Origin: Nocardioides cynanchi
GTDB lineage: Bacteria; Actinomycetota; Actinomycetes; Propionibacteriales; Nocardioidaceae
DNA: 64,000 bases
Reading direction: 5' to 3'
NCBI RefSeq assembly: GCF_008761635.1
Contig: NZ_CP044344.1
Coordinates: 3,224,001-3,288,000, forward strand
The notes beneath the pieces were generated by a model. That model was given only the letters and a program-made list of their open reading frames with translations. It searched no databases and was not told the origin of the DNA. A program made the position numbers and the translations under genes. Below are positions 53,076 to 60,650 of the stretch, in pieces (within the stretch, counting starts at the first letter, position 1; each line of letters opens with the position of its first letter).

Positions 53076-53651
53076 GTGCTGCTCAGTGACCGCGACATCC
53101 TGGCCGACATCGATGCCGGCCGGATCGTGATGGACCCGTGGGACCCGGCGATGATGCAGCCCTCGTCGATCGACGTCCGGCTCGACCGCTTCTTCCGCGT
53201 CTTCGAGAACCACCGCTACCCCCACATCGACCCGGCCGCCGACCAGTCCGACCTGACCCGTGTCGTCGAGCCGGACGGTGACGAGCCGTTCATCCTGCAC
53301 CCGGGGGAGTTCGTGCTCGGCTCGACGTACGAGATGGTCACCCTGCCCGACGACGTCGCCGCCCGGGTCGAGGGCAAGTCGTCGCTCGGGCGGCTCGGCC
53401 TGCTGACCCACGCCACCGCCGGCTTCGTCGACCCGGGCTTCTCCGGCCACGTCACCCTGGAGCTGGCCAACGTCGCGACCCTGCCGATCAAGCTCTACCC
53501 GGGGATGAAGATCGGCCAGTTCTGCTTCTTCCGGCTGTCGTCGCCGTCGGAGCACCCCTACGGCTCGGAGAAGTACGGCTCGCGCTACCAGGGGCAGCGC
53601 GGTCCGACACCCTCGCGGTCGTTCCAGAACTTCCACCGGACCACGATCTGA
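53076..53651 (+). CDS. dcd: dCTP deaminase, probably bifunctional deaminase/dUTPase
   Basis: 191 residues from a GTG at 53076. [79 protein letters not shown] and [27 protein letters not shown] follow the mycobacterial bifunctional form, which makes dUMP directly from dCTP. It lies upstream of npdG with a 1-base overlap. Confidence 0.95.
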   Translation: MLLSDRDILADIDAGRIVMDPWDPAMMQPSSIDVRLDRFFRVFENHRYPHIDPAADQSDLTRVVEPDGDEPFILHPGEFVLGSTYEMVTLPDDVAARVEGKSSLGRLGLLTHATAGFVDPGFSGHVTLELANVATLPIKLYPGMKIGQFCFFRLSSPSEHPYGSEKYGSRYQGQRGPTPSRSFQNFHRTTI

Positions 53652-54316
53652 TGGCGTCGATCTCGGACCTGACGATCGCGGTGCTCGGCGGCACCGGCCC
53701 CCAGGGCCGGGGCCTGGCCCGTCGCTGGGCGGGGGCCGGACTCTCGGTCGTGCTCGGCAGCCGGTCCACCGAACGAGCCGCCGAGGCCGCGGCCGCCCTC
53801 GCCGAGGCCACGGGTGGTGACCTGCGCGGGGCGTCGAACCACGAGGCGGCCGCAGCGTGCGACCTGGCGGTGGTGGCGGTGCCGTACGACGGTCACGCCG
53901 ACCTGCTGCGCGCGCTCGCGGAGCCGCTGGCCGGCAAGATCGTCGTCGACTGCGTGAACCCGCTCGGCTTCGACCAGCAGGGCGCCTACGCGCTGCCGGT
54001 CGCCGCCGGGTCGGCAGCGCAGGAGGCGGCCGAGATCCTCGCCGACTCGACCGTGGTCGCGGCCTTCCACCACCTCAGCGCCGTGCTGCTCGACGACCCC
54101 GAGGTCTCCTCGATCGACACCGACGTGCTGGTGCTGGGCGACGACCGGGACGCCACCGACCTGGTGGCCTCGCTGGCGGACGTCGTACCCGGACTGCGGG
54201 GCGTGTACGGCGGCCGGTTGCGCAACGCCCATCAGGTCGAGGCCCTGACCGCCAACCTGATCAGTGTCAACCGCCGCTACAAGGCGCACGCCGGGGTCAG
54301 GGTCACCGACATCTGA
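53651..54316 (+). CDS. npdG: NADPH-dependent F420 reductase
   Basis: 221 residues. The N-terminal Rossmann motif IAVLGGTGPQGRGLARRW, SRSTERAAEAA with the NADPH-phosphate-binding basic residues, and VVDCVNPLGFDQQG are typical of the TIGR01915 group. It transfers hydride between NADPH and coenzyme F420, giving the cell reduced F420. This supports an F420-using actinobacterium. It starts on the dcd stop codon. Confidence 0.9.
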   Translation: MASISDLTIAVLGGTGPQGRGLARRWAGAGLSVVLGSRSTERAAEAAAALAEATGGDLRGASNHEAAAACDLAVVAVPYDGHADLLRALAEPLAGKIVVDCVNPLGFDQQGAYALPVAAGSAAQEAAEILADSTVVAAFHHLSAVLLDDPEVSSIDTDVLVLGDDRDATDLVASLADVVPGLRGVYGGRLRNAHQVEALTANLISVNRRYKAHAGVRVTDI

Positions 54317-54339
54317 GCGCCGGCTGGACCCGGACAGCA

Positions 54340-54373
54340 GGAAGCCGACCGCAGCCTCCTGCGATCGGCTTCC
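54340..54373. terminator. Bidirectional hairpin terminator after npdG
   Basis: GGAAGCCGACCGCAG (54340-54354) pairs with CTGCGATCGGCTTCC (54359-54373), with one C-A mismatch and a four-base loop, followed by CTTTC. It lies between npdG and the small basic protein gene. Confidence 0.85.
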
Positions 54374-54398
54374 CTTTCAGCGGGCCGTGGGAAAGGGT

Positions 54399-54527
54399 TC
54401 ACAGCCAGCTGAGACGGCGGACCTTGCGGTGCCGACGGCGGACGCCGGTCGGCTGGTGCCTGGTCGTCGGGTGGATCCGGTCCTCGATCAGGTAACGGGC
54501 CTGGGCCTCGATCACGGTGGTGTTCAT
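54399..54527 (-). CDS. Small basic protein, 42 residues
   Basis: Reads MNTTVIEAQARYLIEDRI then HPTTRHQPTGVRRRHRKVRRLSWL. The ATG at 54527 has AGGAG eight bases upstream. An N-terminal amphipathic helix (VIEAQARYLIEDRI) is followed by an Arg/His-rich end that would bind nucleic acid or membrane. It starts 29 bases after the beta-solenoid gene stop, so it is probably the last gene of that operon. I do not recognise a family. Confidence 0.65.
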   Translation of the reverse strand: MNTTVIEAQARYLIEDRIHPTTRHQPTGVRRRHRKVRRLSWL

Positions 54528-54556
54528 GGCGCTGTCTCCTCTCGGTGTGGTGGTGG

Positions 54557-55378
54557 TCAGACCTGCGTCAGGACGATGTCGCCGCTGACGGTGCGGGCCT
54601 GGAGCTCGATGTGGTCCTGTCCCTCCTGGGGTGCCCCGACGCTGTCGAGGTCGGAGCGGACCGAGCCGGTGACGGTGTTGAGGTCGGCCCAGACCGGGGT
54701 GCCGGCTGGGATGCCGATGTGGACGTCGCTGCTGGCGCCCTTGGCGCTGACCTTGCCGCGCCGCGCCCGGCCGATGCTCAGGTCGCCGCTGCCGGTGGAC
54801 AGCGAGACGTCGGCGTTGGCCGTGGCGACGTTGAGGTCACCGGAGCCGGTCTTGACCACGGTGCGGGCGTTGGTGGTGCCGACCTCGACGTCGCCGGAGC
54901 CGGTGGAGATGTTGAGCTCGCGGACGCAGCTGCCGACGGAGACGTCACCCGAGCCGCTCTTCACGTTGACCTCGGCGTGGCCCTCGGCGATCTCGACGTC
55001 GCCCGAGCCGGTGTCGACCGAGACCGGGCCGGAGAAGGTGTCGCAGGTGACCTCGCCGGAGCCCGTCTTGATCCGGGCAGCGCCGACCTGGCCCTCGACC
55101 TCGATGTCGGCGCTGCCGGTCTTGACCGCCAGGTTGCTGTCGGTGGGGAGGGTGACCCGGACGTCGAGGGAGCTCTCCCGGCCGAAGAAGCCGCCGCTGT
55201 GCTTCGGCCCGATCACCCGCAGCGTGTTGCTCTCGAAGGTGACCGCGACCTCGTCGGCCTCCCCGCCCTCGATCTCGAGGGTGGTCTCGGCGGTGTCGGC
55301 CGCGGAGATGCGGACCCGGCCCTTCCCGATCTCGATCACGAGGTCGATCGGCCGGCTGGTCTCGAACTGGCGGTTCAT
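54557..55378 (-). CDS. DUF4097-family beta-solenoid protein with 18-residue repeats
   Basis: 273 residues, no signal peptide or transmembrane helix, so probably cytoplasmic. Residues 86-211 hold seven repeats of exactly 18 residues, for example KTGSGEVTCDTFSGPVSV, DTGSGDVEIAEGHAEVNV and KSGSGDVSVGSCVRELNI; each begins with (K/S/D)(T/S)GSGD. Such periods form right-handed beta-solenoids. It follows the RHH regulator gene by 124 bases, on the same strand. Role unknown. Confidence 0.85.
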   Translation of the reverse strand: MNRQFETSRPIDLVIEIGKGRVRISAADTAETTLEIEGGEADEVAVTFESNTLRVIGPKHSGGFFGRESSLDVRVTLPTDSNLAVKTGSADIEVEGQVGAARIKTGSGEVTCDTFSGPVSVDTGSGDVEIAEGHAEVNVKSGSGDVSVGSCVRELNISTGSGDVEVGTTNARTVVKTGSGDLNVATANADVSLSTGSGDLSIGRARRGKVSAKGASSDVHIGIPAGTPVWADLNTVTGSVRSDLDSVGAPQEGQDHIELQARTVSGDIVLTQV

Positions 55379-55502
55379 GGTTCCTCCTGGGTGGCCGCTC
55401 GCCGTGAGTCGACCGTGAGATGGGTGTGGTCTACCGAGGGAGCGACCTCCGGTCGTCCCCGTGCGGGCTGTGGTGGTGGGTGCTGCTGGTGCTATGGCGG
55501 GC

Positions 55503-56033
55503 TCAGAGCCAGCCGGTCATGCGCTTGGAGCCGCGTCCCTTCGAGCCGCCGAAGGGGTCGTTGCCGAAGAACGGGATGCTCGAGAGGTCGACGTCGATGT
55601 TGATGGAACCGTCGCGAGTGGCCATCCGGATGATGTTGACCAGCCACGTGTTGAGCGACTGGCCGGCCTCCGCGGCCCGCTCCTCGGCCTTGCCCTTGAC
55701 CGCCTCGGGGAGCCGCAGCGTGATCCGGGCCAAGTTGCCGTCCTCGACGTCGTCGGGGGCGGGAGGGGGCGGCGGAGGCGGAGGCGTGGGCGCCGCGGTG
55801 TGGACCAGGAAGTCGAGGTCGCGGCCGTTCAGGCGGACGTCGACGCCACCGTTGGGCATCTCGGCGGTGATCTCGGCCGCGGCCTGTGAGACCGCCTCCA
55901 TGATCGCCAGCCGGGCGCTGGAGTCGAGGGCGAAGGTGAGCCGCTCGGCGGCCTGACGGGTCTCGTCCCCGGCGGAGTCGGCCGCGGAGACCAGCGAGCT
56001 CCGGAGGCTGTCGACGTACGGCGTGATGTCCAT
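55503..56033 (-). CDS. Ribbon-helix-helix (HicB/Arc-like) DNA-binding protein
   Basis: 176 residues from the ATG at 56033 (MDITPYVDSLRSSLVSAADS). Two ATGs at 56042 and 56039 are upstream, but the promoter geometry points to 56033 as a leaderless start. Residues 1-78 form a separate domain, then a Pro-rich linker (84-91), then the RHH motif LARITLRLPEAVKGKAEERAAEAGQSLNTWLVNIIRMA (101-138). A C-terminal tail SIPFFGNDPFGGSKGRGSKRMTG follows. It probably represses its own operon through TGACATCA sites. No toxin gene is adjacent. Confidence 0.85.
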   Translation of the reverse strand: MDITPYVDSLRSSLVSAADSAGDETRQAAERLTFALDSSARLAIMEAVSQAAAEITAEMPNGGVDVRLNGRDLDFLVHTAAPTPPPPPPPPAPDDVEDGNLARITLRLPEAVKGKAEERAAEAGQSLNTWLVNIIRMATRDGSINIDVDLSSIPFFGNDPFGGSKGRGSKRMTGWL

Positions 56034-56040
56034 GTGCATC

Positions 56041-56106
56041 ATCCTGACATCACAATGATGTCATGTCAAGTCTCTCGTGACATCAGTCTGTTGTCACGTG
56101 ATGTCA
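56041..56106 (-). promoter_or_regulatory. Autoregulatory operator/promoter with four TGACATCA half-sites
   Basis: Half-sites TGACATCA (56045-56052) and TGATGTCA (56056-56063) form one inverted repeat with a 3-base spacer; a second pair lies at 56078-56085 and 56099-56106. On the minus strand, TTGACA (56069-56064) and CAGGAT (56046-56041) are 17 bases apart, and the first inverted repeat sits within that spacer. The predicted start of transcription is near 56034, at the third ATG of the RHH gene. Confidence 0.75.
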
Positions 56107-56113
56107 GGGCGCG

Positions 56114-58990
56114 TCACAGGTCGAAGAGGGAACCACCCTCGGGGATGTCGACGTCGGTCCGGGGCTCGGGCGAGGCGGAGCCGGGCCGGGGCTTCTCGGT
56201 GGGCTCGGGCTCGTCGTCGCCCTCAGGGGCGTGGTCCGCGGGCTCGGTCCCGGAGCCTGCGGCCGCGGTCGCGGCGGCACTCACGCTCGCGCCGCTCGGC
56301 CGGTTGTCGTCGGCCGGCTCGGGCTCCGCGGGGGCGATGTCGAACAGGGATCCACCGGTCGCGATCTCGCTCGCGGGCGCCGGCGTGGTCTCGGCCGGCA
56401 CCGGCTCGTCGGCGGGCTGCTCGGTCGGAGCCGCGGCCGCTTCGGTCGTCGGCTCCGGCGCGGGCTCGGGCTCCTCGGGGGCGATGTCGAACAGTGACCC
56501 ACCGGCGGCGGGAGCCGTCGCGGGCTCGGCAGAGGACGGTACGGCGGGGTCAGCGGGGGGCTCCGGCGCTCCGCTGTCGGCGGCCTCCTCGCCCAGGTCG
56601 AAGAGAGACCCGCCGGCCGCTGCCGGGGCCGCCGGTGCGGCCGGCTCCGGCTCGACGTCGGTGCCGACATCGAACAACGACGAGCCGCCGGACGCCTTGG
56701 CGGCGGGCCCGACGTCGGCGGTCTCGGTGACGGTGTCCTCGGTCTGGGTGTCGTCGCCGGGCTGGGGCTCGGCGCGGGTCTCCTCGCTGCGCGCCTCAGG
56801 CTCGGTCGGCGCGGCGGCCGTGGCACCCGCGGACTCCGCGCGGCCGGCCCGGGTCGCGGACTCGCCCTTCACCGAGGCCAGCAGCATCTGGGCGACGTCG
56901 AGCACCTCGACCTCTTCGCGGGCCTGGCCCTGGGCCTGCTCCGAGGTCAGCCCGTCGGAGAGCATCACCCGGCAGAAGGGGCAGCCCACCGCGATCTGGT
57001 CGGCGCCGGTGCCGACGGCCTCCTTGGTGCGGTTGACGTTGATCCGCTCCCCGATGCTCTCCTCCATCCACATCCGGGCCCCGCCCGCGCCGCAGCAGAA
57101 CGAGCGCTCGCCGCTGCGCTCCATCTCGACGTACGACGCTCCGGGCAGCACCTGCAGGAGCTCGCGGGGCGGCTCGTAGACCTGGTTGTGGCGGCCGAGG
57201 TAGCAGGGGTCGTGGTAGGTGATCGTCCGCTTGGCGGCGCCCGCGCCGGAGGCGACCGGGGTCAGCTTTCCTTCCCGGACCAGCCGGTTGAGCAGCTGGG
57301 TGTGGTGGACGACCTCGAGCTCGAGGCCGAAGTCGCGGTACTCGTTCTTGAGGGTGTTGAAGCAGTGCGCGCAGGTGGTGACGACCTGCTTGACCTCGTG
57401 CTCGGTCAGGGTCTCGACGTTCTGCTGGGCCAGGCCCTGGTAGATGAACTCGTTGCCCGCTCGACGGGCCGGGTCGCCGGTGCAGGTCTCGCCGTTGCCG
57501 AGCACGCCGAACGAGATGCCGGCGATGTTCAGCAGCTCGGCGACCGCGCGGGTCGTCTTCTTGGCGCGGTCCTCGTAGGCGCCGGCGCAGCCGACCCAGA
57601 AGAGCCAGTCGACCGACTCCAGGGACTCGAGGTCCTCACCGACCACGGGGACGTCGAAGTCCAGGCCCTTGGCCCAGTCCATCCGGGCCGTGGCCGACAT
57701 GTTCCACGGGTTGCCCTTGCCCTCGAGGCCCTTGAACAGCTGGTTGAGCTCGGCCGGGAAGTTGTTCTCCACCAGCACCTGGTAGCGGCGCATGTCGATG
57801 ATGTGGTCGACGTGCTCGATGTCGACCGGGCACTGGTTGACGCACGCGCCGCACGACGTGCAGGACCACAGCACGTCGGGGTCGATCACGCCGTACATCG
57901 ACTCGTCGCCGATCAGCGGACGCTCGGACTCCTTGCGGGCGGCCTCGGGTACGTCGTCACCCTCACCCGCCAGCGTGGCAGGGGCCGCGGCCATCGCGTG
58001 GTCGCGGAGGTTCATGATCAGCAGCTTGGGAGACAGCGGCTTCTCGGTGTTCCAGGCGGGGCACTGCGACTGGCAGCGGCCGCACTCGGTGCAGGTCGTG
58101 AAGTCGAGCAGGCCCTTCCAGGTGAAGTCGCCGATCGCGCCGACCCCCAGCCGGGCGTCCTCGTCGAGGTCCTCGATGTCGTCGAGGGTGACCGGCTTGC
58201 CGGCCGAGATCAGCGGCTTGACCGCTCCTAGCGCGACCGGGCGGCGTCCGAAGAGCACGTTGAGCGGGGCCACGAAGATGTGGAGATGCTTGGAGTTGAG
58301 CACGAAGATCAAGAACGCCAGCATCACGCCGATGTGGAGGATCAGGCCGATCCCGATCAGCGCGGTGCTGTCGGGCAGCACCTTGCCGAGCAGGTAGGAG
58401 ACGAACGCGGCCTTGCCGTAACCGTGGCTCGTGCCCATGTCGCGGGCCTCGACCGCGCCGCGGAACAGGAACAGGGTCCACACGACGTTGAAGATCATGA
58501 ACAGCGTGAAGTACGCCGGGCCGAGGTGGGACCCGAAGAACCGCGACTTGCGGCCGAGCGTCTTGGGCTGGTTGCGCAGCCGGATCGCCCAGAACACCCC
58601 GATGCCGACCAGGGCCATCACCGCGATGAAGTCCTGCACGAAGCCGAGGACCGCCCAGTTGCCGAAGACGAACCAGCTCCACTCGGGGTTGCGGGTCAGC
58701 AGGATGACGTAGGCCTCGAGGTAGACCGTGCCCAGGATGATGAAGGCCCAGAAGACGAAGAAGTGAGCCGCGCCCGGGACGCTCCACTTGAGCAGCTTCT
58801 TCTGCCCGAAGACCTCGACGACCTGGCGCTTCAGGGCGGCGCCGAGCTTGCCGGTGACGCCCGCGATCCGGTCGGGTGCCGGCTGGCCGCTGGTGATCAC
58901 GCGGTAGAGGAACCACACCCGGCGCCCGGCGAACGGCAGCGCGATCGCGTTGAGCAGCAACCCCAGGATCAGTACGGCGGTCACGGTCAC
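56114..58990 (-). CDS. Membrane Fe-S oxidoreductase, EtfD-like, with SLFD-repeat tail
   Basis: 958 residues. Residues 1-250 hold about six membrane helices and a NarI-like haem-binding layout. Two 4Fe-4S sets follow: CTECGRCQSQCP (from Cys300) and CTSCGACVNQCP (from Cys377), then two CCG-type domains ending in HDPCYLGRHNQVYEPP and SFCCGAGGARMWMEE. The order matches mycobacterial EtfD (Rv0338c), which takes electrons from ETF to menaquinone in beta-oxidation. The last 240 residues are disordered and carry SLFD repeats at 769-775, 793-799, 830-836, 879-885 and 952-958. Confidence 0.8.
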   Translation of the reverse strand: MTVTAVLILGLLLNAIALPFAGRRVWFLYRVITSGQPAPDRIAGVTGKLGAALKRQVVEVFGQKKLLKWSVPGAAHFFVFWAFIILGTVYLEAYVILLTRNPEWSWFVFGNWAVLGFVQDFIAVMALVGIGVFWAIRLRNQPKTLGRKSRFFGSHLGPAYFTLFMIFNVVWTLFLFRGAVEARDMGTSHGYGKAAFVSYLLGKVLPDSTALIGIGLILHIGVMLAFLIFVLNSKHLHIFVAPLNVLFGRRPVALGAVKPLISAGKPVTLDDIEDLDEDARLGVGAIGDFTWKGLLDFTTCTECGRCQSQCPAWNTEKPLSPKLLIMNLRDHAMAAAPATLAGEGDDVPEAARKESERPLIGDESMYGVIDPDVLWSCTSCGACVNQCPVDIEHVDHIIDMRRYQVLVENNFPAELNQLFKGLEGKGNPWNMSATARMDWAKGLDFDVPVVGEDLESLESVDWLFWVGCAGAYEDRAKKTTRAVAELLNIAGISFGVLGNGETCTGDPARRAGNEFIYQGLAQQNVETLTEHEVKQVVTTCAHCFNTLKNEYRDFGLELEVVHHTQLLNRLVREGKLTPVASGAGAAKRTITYHDPCYLGRHNQVYEPPRELLQVLPGASYVEMERSGERSFCCGAGGARMWMEESIGERINVNRTKEAVGTGADQIAVGCPFCRVMLSDGLTSEQAQGQAREEVEVLDVAQMLLASVKGESATRAGRAESAGATAAAPTEPEARSEETRAEPQPGDDTQTEDTVTETADVGPAAKASGGSSLFDVGTDVEPEPAAPAAPAAAGGSLFDLGEEAADSGAPEPPADPAVPSSAEPATAPAAGGSLFDIAPEEPEPAPEPTTEAAAAPTEQPADEPVPAETTPAPASEIATGGSLFDIAPAEPEPADDNRPSGASVSAAATAAAGSGTEPADHAPEGDDEPEPTEKPRPGSASPEPRTDVDIPEGGSLFDL

Positions 58991-59124
58991 TCCCTGTTGT
59001 CGCGGGCGTCGTGGTGGTGCGTCGGCGCCGACACTACGGGCAGGAGCAGGCAGCGGTCATGGGCGCCCGACCCCGGGATCGTACCCGCAGGTAACTTGCG
59101 GAAACCGGAGTGGTGGCGGAGGTC

Positions 59125-59871
59125 TCAGCCGGGGCCGCCGAGCCGCCTGGTCAGCGCGGCCGCCGCACGCCGTACCTCGGCCGCGAGACCCTCGGGCTCG
59201 TCCTCGGCGAAGGTGACGGCCAGGCCGGCGACGGGGTGCTGGTTGTGGTCGAGCACCGGCGCCGCGACGCTGGCCAGGCCGGGCGTCACCTCGCCCGACT
59301 CGGTCGCGTGCCCGCGCCGCCGGGTCTCGGAGAGCACCGCGCGGAGCGCGCTCAGAGTGCGGGGTCCCGTGCCGTGCCGGTCCACGAAAGCCGACGCGTC
59401 GGGGTAGAGCGCCCGCACCTGCGCGGCCGGCAGGGCGGAGAGGATCGCCCGCCCGCTGGCGGTCAGGTGAGCCGGCAGGCGCACGCCGACGTCGGTGACC
59501 AGGGGCGGGCGGCCCGGCGCACGCTCCTCCACGACGTACAGCACGTCGCGGCCGTGCAGCACCGCGAGATGGGCGGTGTGGCCGGTGCGGTCGACGAGGT
59601 CGGCCAGCGTCCGGCGACTGATCCGCTGCAGGGGCTCCTGGCGGCTGAAGCCGCTCCCCACCTCGAACGCCGCGACCCCCAGGCCGTAGCGGTGCTCCTC
59701 GGGCAGGTGGACGACGAAGCCCTCCTCGATCATCGCGCCGAGGAGGTGGTACGCCGTCGAGCGCGGGAGACCGCAAGCCCGCGTGATCCGGTCCAGCGAG
59801 ACCGGATCCGGCTGGCTGGCCAGGAAGCGCAGCACCTGGAGGGTGCGCGTGGCTGCCGGCACCTGACCCAT
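59125..59871 (-). CDS. IclR family regulator, possibly of histidine utilisation (HutR-like)
   Basis: 248 residues. The HTH is RTLQVLRFLASQPDPVSLDRITRACGLPRSTAYHLLGAMIEEGFVV; the effector domain has GRDVLYVVEERAPGRPPLVTDVGVRLPAHLTASGRAILSALP. hutH lies about 2.3 kb away on the other strand. IclR-type HutR proteins repress hut genes in some corynebacteria, so the hut role is inference from vicinity. A palindrome upstream of hutH is a possible site. Confidence 0.8.
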   Translation of the reverse strand: MGQVPAATRTLQVLRFLASQPDPVSLDRITRACGLPRSTAYHLLGAMIEEGFVVHLPEEHRYGLGVAAFEVGSGFSRQEPLQRISRRTLADLVDRTGHTAHLAVLHGRDVLYVVEERAPGRPPLVTDVGVRLPAHLTASGRAILSALPAAQVRALYPDASAFVDRHGTGPRTLSALRAVLSETRRRGHATESGEVTPGLASVAAPVLDHNQHPVAGLAVTFAEDEPEGLAAEVRRAAAALTRRLGGPG

Positions 59872-59912
59872 GCCGGGATCGTGCCACGCCGGGCGTCAGC
59901 GACGCCCGGGGC

Positions 59913-60497
59913 TCACTCGGTGGTGCGCGGGCGCTCCGTCGGCGTCTCGCCGACCGTGGTGTCACCGGTGGAGGTGGTCGGCTCCGCTGTGGCCCGGTGG
60001 CTGCCGGCGCCGCCCTCGGTCGAGGTCGGCGTGGTGGTGGTGCCCGTCCCGTCGGACGTGGTCGACGTCGTGGCCGTGGACTCGCCCTCCGTCGCGGTCG
60101 ACGTGGAGGTGGTGGCGGGGTCCGTGCCCTCGGCGCTGCTCTCGTCGTTCCAGACGCTGGGCTCGTACTCGGCGGACTTCGTGTTCACGTCGGGATCGAC
60201 CCGATCGGCCTCACGGAGCCGGTCCTCGTAGGTGGCCTGCTCGACCTGGTGGCCCTGCTCGGCGGCCCGGGCGCGCTCGACGGCGCGCTCGGCCTCGGCC
60301 TGGGCCAGCTCGGCCTTGGCACGAGCCTCGTCAGCGGCCCGCTGGGACTCGGTCAGCCCACTGGCCTGGGTGCTCGCCTCGGCGCGCAGCTCCTCGGCCC
60401 GGACTCGCTGCTGCTCGGTGCGCTTCTTGTTCGCCATCGCCACGATCGCAACGATCGCGATCACGACGACCACGGCCAGGATGATCCAGAGCCACAT
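59913..60497 (-). CDS. Membrane-anchored coiled-coil protein with Ser/Thr-rich tail
   Basis: 194 residues from the ATG at 60497, with GGGGAG upstream. One N-terminal helix (WLWIILAVVVVIAIVAIVAM), then an Ala/Glu/Arg-rich coiled coil (residues 25-90), then a low-complexity Thr/Ser/Glu tail with repeated TSTS and TTTT stretches. Topology (tail inside or outside) is uncertain. No family is recognised. Confidence 0.65.
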   Translation of the reverse strand: MWLWIILAVVVVIAIVAIVAMANKKRTEQQRVRAEELRAEASTQASGLTESQRAADEARAKAELAQAEAERAVERARAAEQGHQVEQATYEDRLREADRVDPDVNTKSAEYEPSVWNDESSAEGTDPATTSTSTATEGESTATTSTTSDGTGTTTTPTSTEGGAGSHRATAEPTTSTGDTTVGETPTERPRTTE

Positions 60498-60592
60498 CGG
60501 AGTTCTCCCCACGTCGGCGCCCCGGACGTCCCGGGGCCGTGTCGACACTAGACCGGGCCGGGGGGTCGGATCGCCACCCGCAGGGGTGGGCT

Positions 60593-60648
60593 CACCGGAT
60601 GAGGCAGCGGGACCGCCGTGAGGATGCGCGACCCCGCTGCCTCCGGTG
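60593..60648 (-). terminator. Terminator of the choice-of-anchor P gene
   Basis: GAGGCAGCGGG (60601-60611) pairs with CCCGCTGCCTC (60633-60643), extended by CACCG/CGGTG with a bulge. It starts two bases beyond the stop of the upstream gene on the minus strand. Confidence 0.75.
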
Positions 60649-60650
60649 GG

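Noticed and set aside
55503..56042. Complete HicAB toxin-antitoxin pair
   Set aside because: An RHH protein is present, but no HicA-like double-stranded RNA-binding toxin is adjacent; the next gene is a beta-solenoid protein.
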